Shown piece after piece: positions 7,011 through 13,548 of a DNA stretch of 14,090 bases (position 1 is its first letter; each line of letters opens with the position of its first letter). Under the pieces are notes generated by a model that saw only the letters and a program-made list of their open reading frames with translations, was not told the origin of the DNA and searched no databases. The position numbers and the translations under genes were made by a program. The stretch spans positions 1 through 14,090 of the forward strand of contig CADBNG010000116.1 in assembly GCA_902795985.1 (NCBI GenBank), in the 5' to 3' direction. Source of the DNA: an uncultured Lachnospiraceae bacterium (lineage in GTDB: Bacteria > Bacillota_A > Clostridia > Lachnospirales > Lachnospiraceae).

Positions 7011-8402
7011 TCACATATCCGCGTAGCCTTCCGGAACCGGAACGAACGGGGTGAAGTCGTCAAGGCTGATGCCATCCTGCGGATAATCATAGATATCGGA
7101 ATGTGTATACATGTCGGTCCATTCCAGATAGTGCTTATAGCTGTCATGCTCCAGAGATTCGGTCGGCAGGAGCAGCTGCGAATAGGTATGTCCATCGATA
7201 CCGTGATCGCTGCCCTTGACCCAGCTCGGCCAGATCTCATCGGGAGTTACCCAGCCGTTAAGGAAGGCATAGACCGCGCCGATGATGGGCTCGCCGTACA
7301 GAGTCTGTGCGGTGAACACGGCGAAACGGAAAGCGTCTTCCTGGCCGCCGTCCCACTGCTGGATCAGAGCGGATCCGCCGAATACGCAGATGGCGGAGGT
7401 GTCGGTCAGACCCTGCTGGTCAAGGATCGCGGCTGCGCCCTGTGCGAAGTCGTCGATCAGGCCGTTAACAAGCCAGTACTTGATCTCCGGATGGGAAGAA
7501 ACGATCGGGCCGGCAGCATCCATGCCGCCCTGCATTGTCAGACCGGTGGAGACGCAGTCGCAGAGGAAGTAGTTCTCTTCAAGGCCGCCTGCCTCAAGGT
7601 AAACTTCCAGGGAGCCGGTATGACGCTCCATAAGAGCTGCTGCTACAGAGAATTCCATCATCAGGAAGCCGATTTCGCTCCAGTCAACGTCCGGAATGGT
7701 CTCTTCCTTCCACTGGATCAGACGGCGGGTAACCTGACGTCCGGATTCTACGTTATCAAATCCTACATAGTTGTTGATCAAGTTGCCGCCTACCGGAACA
7801 CCGTCGCCGGTCTCGCCGTCACGGGGCGGAGACATCTGGCTCATCCAGGCCAGGCCCTTATCCTTGTTCTGTTCCAGAACGGAAAGAACTGCCGGGAAGG
7901 TGGTGGAGTCGGGGTCAAGAATGAAGCCGCGGACGCCCTGGTCGATCATGGTCTGCAGGTCTGTCAGGAACATGTCAACGTCGCCGTCGGCGCTGAGGAA
8001 TCCTGCCCACTCCATGTTGTACAGGGGTGCCCAGTGCTCATACGCAGCAGCAGACTGCTGATACAGCGCTGTGCCGGATTCCGCGATGTAGGCTACCTTG
8101 AATTTTTCATTCTGGGTGTAGTCATAATCGGGATCGTAATGGGCGATGGTGTCATAGTTGATGGAACCATCTTCATTACAGTTGGGGTAGGCTTTTCCGC
8201 TGGTCGGAGCTGCCGGAGCCGGAGCGGAAGTGTCGCTGGAGGTGGCAGCCGGTGCGCTGGCTTCAGCGGTGGCGGCACTTGAACTCGCTGCTGCTGCGGG
8301 CGCGGGTGCTGCGCTGCTACTGCTGCTGGCGCTGGAGCCTCCGCATGCCGCCAGGCTGAGAACGAGTATCAGAGCCATGGTGAGTGCTACGATCTTTTTC
8401 AT
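7011..8402 (-). CDS. lipoprotein substrate-binding protein of the CUT2-type ABC importer (ligand unknown)
   Basis: The 463-residue protein starts with a lipoprotein signal, MKKIVALTMALILVLSLAAC, whose lipobox LAAC gives Cys20 as the lipidated residue. This anchors it on the outer face of a Gram-positive membrane. A Ser/Ala/Pro linker (about 21-69) follows, then a type-1 periplasmic-binding-protein fold from about residue 100: FKVAYIAESG, GVRGFILDPD, NYVGFDNVESGR and a segment at 311-326 aligning with the family's hinge strand. A Tyr/Asp-rich tail (416-463) extends beyond the usual end; rbs-type binding proteins are normally 300-370 residues. The many aromatic residues do not by themselves identify a ligand. 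The start has a consensus AAGGAGG site 8 nt upstream. It is the first gene after a strong promoter. The ligand could be a sugar, polyol or another small polar molecule. Confidence 0.9.
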   Translation of the reverse strand: MKKIVALTMALILVLSLAACGGSSASSSSSAAPAPAAAASSSAATAEASAPAATSSDTSAPAPAAPTSGKAYPNCNEDGSINYDTIAHYDPDYDYTQNEKFKVAYIAESGTALYQQSAAAYEHWAPLYNMEWAGFLSADGDVDMFLTDLQTMIDQGVRGFILDPDSTTFPAVLSVLEQNKDKGLAWMSQMSPPRDGETGDGVPVGGNLINNYVGFDNVESGRQVTRRLIQWKEETIPDVDWSEIGFLMMEFSVAAALMERHTGSLEVYLEAGGLEENYFLCDCVSTGLTMQGGMDAAGPIVSSHPEIKYWLVNGLIDDFAQGAAAILDQQGLTDTSAICVFGGSALIQQWDGGQEDAFRFAVFTAQTLYGEPIIGAVYAFLNGWVTPDEIWPSWVKGSDHGIDGHTYSQLLLPTESLEHDSYKHYLEWTDMYTHSDIYDYPQDGISLDDFTPFVPVPEGYADM

Positions 8403-8429
8403 TTACAAGTCCTCCTTAAATATTATGTG

Positions 8430-8447
8430 TATTGTTAAAAAACAATA
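8430..8447. repeat. AT-rich inverted repeat just upstream of the binding-protein ribosome site
   Basis: TATTGTT (8430-8436) and AACAATA (8441-8447) are perfect inverted arms around AAAA. The element lies in the leader of the binding-protein transcript, about 10 nt before the AAGGAGG site. It could be a repressor operator or a weak RNA hairpin; the AT-only composition makes chance occurrence quite possible. Confidence 0.35.
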
Positions 8448-8551
8448 ACTGCACAAAAATAAAATACTAAAAATGCCTAATAAAATCAAGTTCTTAAGGT
8501 CAGACCGTTAACCAAACAGTTGCCATATCCATAACTTTTTCACTAAACATC

Positions 8552-8580
8552 AGTATAGGAAAAGACCGGGCATTCGTCAA
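8552..8580 (-). promoter_or_regulatory. near-consensus sigma-A promoter of the ABC importer operon
   Basis: On the minus strand TTGACG (8580-8575) and TATACT (8557-8552) are separated by exactly 17 bp, each one base from consensus. Transcription would begin near 8545, leaving a leader of about 140 nt that is AT-rich and holds the inverted repeat at 8430-8447. This is the strongest promoter candidate seen in the window. It indicates the importer can be expressed separately from the glycyl radical enzyme gene upstream. Confidence 0.7.
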
Positions 8581-8674
8581 GAAAAGATTGTCTGTATTGT
8601 TCTGATAACCTGACAAATCCCGGTCCAATTACCTGAATTTTCGGAAAAAAACGGTTTCTCTGCCCTTACCGGAT

Positions 8675-11122
8675 TCAGATGCTGTGTTCGGCGCGTGAAA
8701 TGATGTCCTGCTGCATGGCCGGTGTCATATCCACGAAATAGGCGGAGAATCCGGCGATACGCACAACCAGATTATGGTAGTCTTCCGGATGGGCCTGGGC
8801 CTTTTTCAGGGTTTCGGCGTCCACCACGTTGTACTGGACCTCCATGCCTCCCTGCTTGAAGTAAACCTTCGTGGCATCTTCCAGCTTGGAGATGCCGTCT
8901 CCCCGTTTGAGGGCGGAGGGATGAATCTTGAGATTCAGCGCCATACCGTCCATGAAATGGGAGTGATCAAAATACGTGGAGGAAATAAATACGGAAGTCG
9001 GTCCGCATACATCGCGGCCCTGGCACGGGCTGGATGCGTCGGCGATGGGCTCGCCGGTCCGGCGTCCGTCCGGAGTGGCCCAGGTGATCTCTCCCTGGAC
9101 GACGTGGTCGGATGCGCCGAATGTGCCGCACTTGTAAACCTTTGCCCGGGAAGTATGGAAAGGCCGGCAGATATTGTAGTACAGATCGATGCAGTACTTC
9201 ATCTCCTCGTCCGCATAGGGATCCGCGTTGCCGAAATGAGGCACTTCGTGAAGGATCCTCTGGCGCAGCATCTCATGTCCTTCCCAGTTGGCAAGGATTG
9301 CGTCCAGATACTCCTGCTTGGAGACCAGCTTCTTGTCAAAGATCATGTACTTCAGCGCAGTAAGGCTGTCCGCCGTGGTCGCCAGGCCTGTTGCCGTGCC
9401 GCCGAAGGAGTTGTATTTCGCCCCGCCCTGGGACACATCCTTGCCGCTCTCCATGCAGCCTTCCGTGGAAATGGAAAGGTTCGGGAACGGGAACAGGCGC
9501 GGGAATTCATGTTCCGTATAGTTGTTGAGGGTGGCCGACCAGGTCATCATCCAGGTGCAGATCTTCTCAAAGGCTTTCCGGACATCATCCATGGAGTTCA
9601 TGTCGGTCAGATAGCCGGAGCGGAGATGCTCGGGCACCTGGGCGCCGTTGATGGGGTTGATGCCGTTATTCAGCGCCATATCCAGCGCGATGGCCCAGTA
9701 AATGCCGCTGTGGCCCATGGAGGAGCCGTTCGGGGCCGGATAATCGTTGCCGGAACCGGTGATCTCCTGGCAGCCGATGAAAGCAAAGTTTCTGGCATCT
9801 TCCAGAGAGAAGCCCAGTTCGCGCTGCAGGGCCGGTACGATAACCTCATCATTCTGAAGCAGCGGCAGACCGCCCACCGTCATGGAGGTGGCCATGGCGC
9901 AGTCCCAGATCTCCTTGGGAGTATCTTCGCCGATCCGCAGGGAAACCGTAGGCTCATGGAGCTGCAGGCGGCTCATGGCCTCAAGCACCATATAGGAAAC
10001 GGGGTTGGTGGCATCCTCTCCGGTCTCCGGGATGCAGCCGCCGACAGTGGTATGCTGGCCGAGGTGGCCGATTCCGGCGGTCTGGATCATCTTGCCGAAT
10101 CCGCCGCCGTAGAAGGTATTGATCTTCAGGAAGAAAGCGTCCACCAGTTCCTGGGCATGATCCAGAGTGATGGTTCCCTCTTCCAGCTCTTTTTTCAGGT
10201 AGGGCCAGGTGTACTGGTCAAAGCGGCCGAGGCTGGTGACGCCGGGGTTGTTGTCCACTTTCAGGAAGACGTTGTACAGCATGACCTGCTGCAGGGCCTC
10301 CCAGAAGGTCCGGGCGGGATTGACCGCGATCCAGTCGAGTCCTTCGGCCATTTTTTCCAGTTCCGCGGCGCGTTCGGGCGAAGCGGTCTTCTTCTTTTCC
10401 CGGAGCAGATCGGCATAGCGGCGGGTCAGGGTGATGGCGCCGTCACAGGCAACGGCGGCCGCTTCATAGAACATGTATTTGTCCATGTCGTCGCCCATGA
10501 TATTGCCCTTGTGTTCATCCATCCATTCCTGGGCCTGCCTGCGGATGTCTCCATACCCTCTCCGGAGGATGTTCTGGAAACCGGGTGTCAGATGACCGGG
10601 CGGAAGCATAAGGGGCCAGCCGCCGATCTTGCCGTAGTCCGATGCCTGCAGGGCGAAGAACTCCTCGGCCCCGGCCGGAACCCAGTCTTTGCGTCCGAAC
10701 ATGCCGTAAACCTCGGCCATTTCCCGGAAGATCTCCCGGAGGCGTTTTACATCATCCGGCGCGATCGCGAGTTTCTGGTGGGAATACAGCGGATCATCAT
10801 CCGGCGCATGGTGAAGGCCGTCTTCTTCGATAGGCCAGGTATTCTCAATGTCGGCCATCAGCCATTTCAGGCCGTCAGCCTCGCCCCAGCCGCGGTGGCC
10901 CATATCGCCCACGAAAAACTCTTCGTCGAGAACATCGATCGGCATACGGGAGATTACGTAAAGAGACATATAGGGCTTCTGCACCATGGGCGGATAGTGA
11001 CTGTATTTCCGCAGGGCTTCCAGCTGGAGGGTCTCTTTCTCGGCGTCGGCTACAATCAGACGGTCACGCACCATAACGCGCATCCGTTCAATACGTGGGG
11101 TCACTGCTCTGAATTCATACAT
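8675..11122 (-). CDS. glycyl radical enzyme of the pyruvate formate-lyase-like superfamily, substrate unknown
   Basis: At 815 residues this is full length for the family. The C-terminal glycyl-radical loop reads RIAGFSAYFVDM, making Gly791 the radical site. The catalytic-cysteine loop reads ARNFAFIGCQE, giving Cys451 and Glu453. Cys-x-Glu is the pattern of the eliminase, dehydratase and decarboxylase branches (glycerol dehydratase, CutC, HypD), whereas pyruvate formate-lyase has two adjacent cysteines; so this is not a formate-lyase. Those enzymes mostly have GCVE, so Gln452 is unusual. Other family blocks are SLGRFDQY (297-304), TVSLRIGED (392-400) and the SQGGAKYNSFGGTATG stretch (564-579). 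It would act in the anaerobic cytoplasm once a radical-SAM activase, not present here, installs the radical. Its start has GAAAGGAA about 10 nt upstream. The importer genes follow on the same strand and the reductases diverge, which suggests it handles the imported compound. Confidence 0.93.
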   Translation of the reverse strand: MYEFRAVTPRIERMRVMVRDRLIVADAEKETLQLEALRKYSHYPPMVQKPYMSLYVISRMPIDVLDEEFFVGDMGHRGWGEADGLKWLMADIENTWPIEEDGLHHAPDDDPLYSHQKLAIAPDDVKRLREIFREMAEVYGMFGRKDWVPAGAEEFFALQASDYGKIGGWPLMLPPGHLTPGFQNILRRGYGDIRRQAQEWMDEHKGNIMGDDMDKYMFYEAAAVACDGAITLTRRYADLLREKKKTASPERAAELEKMAEGLDWIAVNPARTFWEALQQVMLYNVFLKVDNNPGVTSLGRFDQYTWPYLKKELEEGTITLDHAQELVDAFFLKINTFYGGGFGKMIQTAGIGHLGQHTTVGGCIPETGEDATNPVSYMVLEAMSRLQLHEPTVSLRIGEDTPKEIWDCAMATSMTVGGLPLLQNDEVIVPALQRELGFSLEDARNFAFIGCQEITGSGNDYPAPNGSSMGHSGIYWAIALDMALNNGINPINGAQVPEHLRSGYLTDMNSMDDVRKAFEKICTWMMTWSATLNNYTEHEFPRLFPFPNLSISTEGCMESGKDVSQGGAKYNSFGGTATGLATTADSLTALKYMIFDKKLVSKQEYLDAILANWEGHEMLRQRILHEVPHFGNADPYADEEMKYCIDLYYNICRPFHTSRAKVYKCGTFGASDHVVQGEITWATPDGRRTGEPIADASSPCQGRDVCGPTSVFISSTYFDHSHFMDGMALNLKIHPSALKRGDGISKLEDATKVYFKQGGMEVQYNVVDAETLKKAQAHPEDYHNLVVRIAGFSAYFVDMTPAMQQDIISRAEHSI

Positions 11123-11334
11123 GATGTTTTTCCTTTCGTTTTCGCTATTAACAGTTGCAGCTCATATAATCAGGGCGTTGCCCGAAACAAAGACGCAAGG
11201 AATTACGATGCGGTTCCGGGTCCGCCGATTCCGGGAATCTGCTTTACCGGTCCGGGCACCGTTGATCTTTCTGCGGAAGGACCGCGTTACGGCAGGCGAA
11301 AAGAGCCGGAGTAAGCGGTGCCATCCCTGTTTTC
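11123..11334 (-). other. long, hairpin-rich leader of the glycyl radical enzyme gene
   Basis: If the promoter at 11335-11363 is used, the transcript has a leader of about 205 nt. The middle (about 11171-11325) is GC-rich and holds several short perfect stems: GGGC/GCCC (11173-11183), GCGG/CCGC (11210-11225), GATTCC/GGAATC (11227-11239), CGGT/ACCG (11248-11261) and GCGG/CCGC (11273-11285). I cannot match it to a riboswitch class I know, and no run of T follows the stems. No credible gene is present on either strand. It may be a regulatory RNA leader or merely GC-rich spacer. Confidence 0.3.
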
Positions 11335-11363
11335 AATATATCATTGCCATGCCTGCTTGTAAA
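11335..11363 (-). promoter_or_regulatory. candidate sigma-A promoter of the glycyl radical enzyme gene
   Basis: On the minus strand TTTACA (11363-11358) and TATATT (11340-11335) are separated by 17 bp. It is the best minus-strand hexamer pair found in the 381-bp divergent gap; nothing as good was seen closer to the start codon at 11122. Predicted start of transcription is near 11328. Confidence 0.5.
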
Positions 11364-11406
11364 CAGCGCCGGAACCCAAAAAAGCAGGCCCTCATGTTCA
11401 AAATAA

Positions 11407-11435
11407 TTGTACTTTTTCCGGCCCTATGCTATGAT
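11407..11435 (+). promoter_or_regulatory. candidate sigma-A promoter of the flavin reductase operon
   Basis: TTGTAC (11407-11412) and TATGAT (11430-11435) are separated by 17 bp, with transcription expected near 11442 and a leader of about 60 nt. It stands back to back with the minus-strand promoter 44 bp away, so one regulator bound between them could control both directions. The downstream gene has an AGAAAGGA ribosome site at 11489-11496. Confidence 0.6.
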
Positions 11436-11503
11436 TCCGGGTAAGAAGTTATTTCTTATATTATCAAAAGGTTATCTCACTTTTACTAAGAAAGGACACT
11501 ATT

Positions 11504-13525
11504 ATGGGATCAAAGTACAGCCATGTTTTCCAGCCAATCCGCATCCGCGGGATCGATTTCAAAAACCGCATCACTCTTGCCCCGCCCTCCCCGAACCTTG
11601 CCAGTGAAGACGGCAAAGTCACTCATGATTTCGTCAACTGGTTCCGGATGTTCGCGCGCGGAGGCGTCTGCACTCTCTATGTGGGCAACTGCTCCATCGA
11701 CATTACCGAATGCAAGGATGAGGCTTATCAGCTGGACCTGAACTCCGACAGCGGAATTCTTCCCATGACCTGGTATGCCGACATGTGCAAGCAGTATGGC
11801 TGCCACGCCTCTTTTGAAATCAACCACAACGGTGAGAACACGGCTTTTGAAACCGTCGGCCACGCGCCCTACAGCGCTTCGCCCCGTATTTCCGACAACG
11901 AGCGCTTAAGGGCGAAGGAAAACGGCCGGGAACCGATTCCCTGTATTGAGATGACGAAGGAAAAGATCGATGAGACCGTTGAGAAATACGGAATGGCGGC
12001 CGAGCGCATGAAGCGCGCCGGCATGGACATCGTCCTGGTCCACGGCGGACACGGCAACCTGATCAGCCAGTTCACCAGCCCGCTGTACAATCATCGAACC
12101 GACGAATACGGCGGAAGCACCAAAAACCGCGCCCGCTTCGCCATCGAGGTGTGCGACTCCATCCGCCGTCACTGCGGAAAGAATTTTGTCATCGAGTTCC
12201 GCATTTCCGCCGACGAGATCGCCGAAGAAGGAATGCATTTTGAAGAAACGCTGGAACTGATCGGCTACCTGAAAGACCATATCGATATTCTTCATGTCTC
12301 GGCCGGCCTGCACAGCGATTTCAACTTCGCCTATTTCCGCAACTGGTGCCAGAACTTCCTCATGGACCACTGCTTCAACGTCCACTATGCCCGGGATATC
12401 AAAAAACGCTATCCCGATCTGCTGGTGAATACCGTCGGCAGCATCATGAGCCTGGATTACGCGGAAGAGATCATCGCCAACGGCTGGGCGGATTTCGTTT
12501 CCATGTGCCGTCCCCTGATGGCCGATCCGGAAATGCCCCGCAAATACGCGGAGAACCGTCCGGAAGACCGCCGGCCCTGCATGCGCTGCAACGCGTGCAC
12601 CAAGCACCTGTTCGTGCCCAAACCCATTTTCTGCGCGATCAATCCCATGTCCGGAATGACCAGCCAGCTGCCGGACGGCAAAGTGCCCAAAGCAGATGTG
12701 AAGAAACGCGTCGCCATTATCGGCGGCGGCCCTGCCGGCATCCAGGCCCTGCAGACGCTTCTCGACCGCGGTCATGACGTAACGCTGTATGAAAAAAGCG
12801 GCGAGCTTGGCGGCAACGTGATTCCTGCCGTTGCGGCTCCCTTTAAAAATGATATGCGGGATTACCTGAAATGGATGCGCCATACCGCCGCGCAGTGCCG
12901 GGACCGCGGCGCGAAGATCCTGCTGAACACGGAGGCGACCAAAGATCTGCTGGATATCGAAGGCTATGATGCCATCGTTATCGCCGCAGGCTCCACTCCT
13001 GTCACTCCCCCGGTCCCCGGTATTGACAAACCGCATGTATGCTGGGCGCCGGACGCGGAAACAGGCAAGGTCGCCGTTGGCGAAAACCTGGTCATTATCG
13101 GCGGAGGAGCCATCGGCATAGAGGCTGCTCTGGAATTCATCCAGGCCGGCAAGAAGGTCACTGTGGTGGAGATGTTCGATCAGCAGACCGCCGAAGGCAA
13201 TCTGCTTGCGGGAATGTCCAACACCGCCGTGGAATTCTGGCGTCTGATTAAGGAAGGCGGCGGCGTGATCCGCTACGGCACCGCCCTGATGGAAGTGAAA
13301 GATGACTGCGTTGTTGTCAAGGATATGGAATCCGGCGAACTCGAAGAGATCCCGGCGGACAACGTCCTTCTGGCGGTCGGCATGCGTCCCCGCCTTGATA
13401 CCGTCGACTCCCTGCGCCACTCCTGCGCGGAGACCAGCGTGGCAATCGTCGGCGACTGCAACAACAAGGCCGGCCTGATCTCCGATGCGGTCAATCAGGC
13501 ATTCCAGGCCTGCCTGCACATCTGA
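11504..13525 (+). CDS. NADH:flavin oxidoreductase / 2,4-dienoyl-CoA reductase-type enzyme (OYE barrel, 4Fe-4S, FAD/NAD(P) domain)
   Basis: The 673-residue protein has the three-part layout of E. coli FadH, trimethylamine dehydrogenase and the bile-acid enzymes BaiCD/BaiH. Residues 1 to about 340 form an Old-Yellow-Enzyme FMN barrel opening with HVFQPIRIRGIDFKNRI; its signature includes HGGHGNLISQFTSPLYNHR (180-198) and DEYGGSTKNRARF (200-212). Four cysteines at 359, 362, 365 and 377 would bind a 4Fe-4S cluster. The rest is a pyridine-nucleotide-disulfide-type domain with dinucleotide motifs GGGPAG (407-412) and GGGAIG (533-538). Such enzymes take hydride from NAD(P)H and pass electrons through FAD and the cluster to FMN, usually to reduce an activated C=C bond. 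The substrate here is unknown. It is the first gene of a plus-strand operon, 23 bp ahead of another flavoprotein and divergent from the glycyl radical enzyme. Confidence 0.94.
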   Translation: MGSKYSHVFQPIRIRGIDFKNRITLAPPSPNLASEDGKVTHDFVNWFRMFARGGVCTLYVGNCSIDITECKDEAYQLDLNSDSGILPMTWYADMCKQYGCHASFEINHNGENTAFETVGHAPYSASPRISDNERLRAKENGREPIPCIEMTKEKIDETVEKYGMAAERMKRAGMDIVLVHGGHGNLISQFTSPLYNHRTDEYGGSTKNRARFAIEVCDSIRRHCGKNFVIEFRISADEIAEEGMHFEETLELIGYLKDHIDILHVSAGLHSDFNFAYFRNWCQNFLMDHCFNVHYARDIKKRYPDLLVNTVGSIMSLDYAEEIIANGWADFVSMCRPLMADPEMPRKYAENRPEDRRPCMRCNACTKHLFVPKPIFCAINPMSGMTSQLPDGKVPKADVKKRVAIIGGGPAGIQALQTLLDRGHDVTLYEKSGELGGNVIPAVAAPFKNDMRDYLKWMRHTAAQCRDRGAKILLNTEATKDLLDIEGYDAIVIAAGSTPVTPPVPGIDKPHVCWAPDAETGKVAVGENLVIIGGGAIGIEAALEFIQAGKKVTVVEMFDQQTAEGNLLAGMSNTAVEFWRLIKEGGGVIRYGTALMEVKDDCVVVKDMESGELEEIPADNVLLAVGMRPRLDTVDSLRHSCAETSVAIVGDCNNKAGLISDAVNQAFQACLHI

Positions 13526-13548
13526 TTGTTTTACCGGAAGGAGTTTTT

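Noticed and set aside
7101..8282. 393-codon open frame opposite the binding-protein gene
   Set aside because: The minus strand has a consensus ribosome site, lipobox and binding-protein motifs. The opposite frame has none.
8275..8340. GCT/GCA-rich low-complexity stretch that could be mistaken for a microsatellite or CRISPR-like repeat
   Set aside because: It encodes the Ser/Ala/Pro linker after the lipidated Cys of the binding protein. Such linkers are normal in Clostridia lipoproteins.
8500..8513. cre-like (CcpA) site in the importer leader
   Set aside because: On the minus strand GGTTAACGGTCTGA differs from the cre consensus at two fixed positions, and the half-sites are not symmetric. 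It may be chance.
8644..8674. possible terminator after the glycyl radical enzyme gene
   Set aside because: A run of seven T follows on the minus strand, but the only stem is 4 bp (CGGT/ACCG) with a 12-nt loop, too weak to call. Read-through into the importer operon therefore remains possible.
8675..11122. annotation of the glycyl radical enzyme as pyruvate formate-lyase
   Set aside because: The paired active-site cysteines of formate-lyase are absent. The loop has Cys-Gln-Glu, which fits the eliminase and decarboxylase branches.
8774..11314. 846-codon open frame on the plus strand opposite the glycyl radical enzyme gene
   Set aside because: It is antisense to a gene with clear catalytic motifs over its full length. 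The translation has no recognisable domain and is rich in Gly, His and Val as expected of a GC-rich antisense frame.
11121..11444. 107-codon open frame in the divergent gap
   Set aside because: It spans both promoter candidates, lacks a ribosome site, is rich in basic residues without pattern, and matches no family I know.
11906..13519. 537-codon open frame on the minus strand opposite the OYE-type reductase gene
   Set aside because: The plus strand encodes FMN, iron-sulfur and FAD motifs in order. The minus frame has no recognisable motif and mirrors the plus codon pattern.
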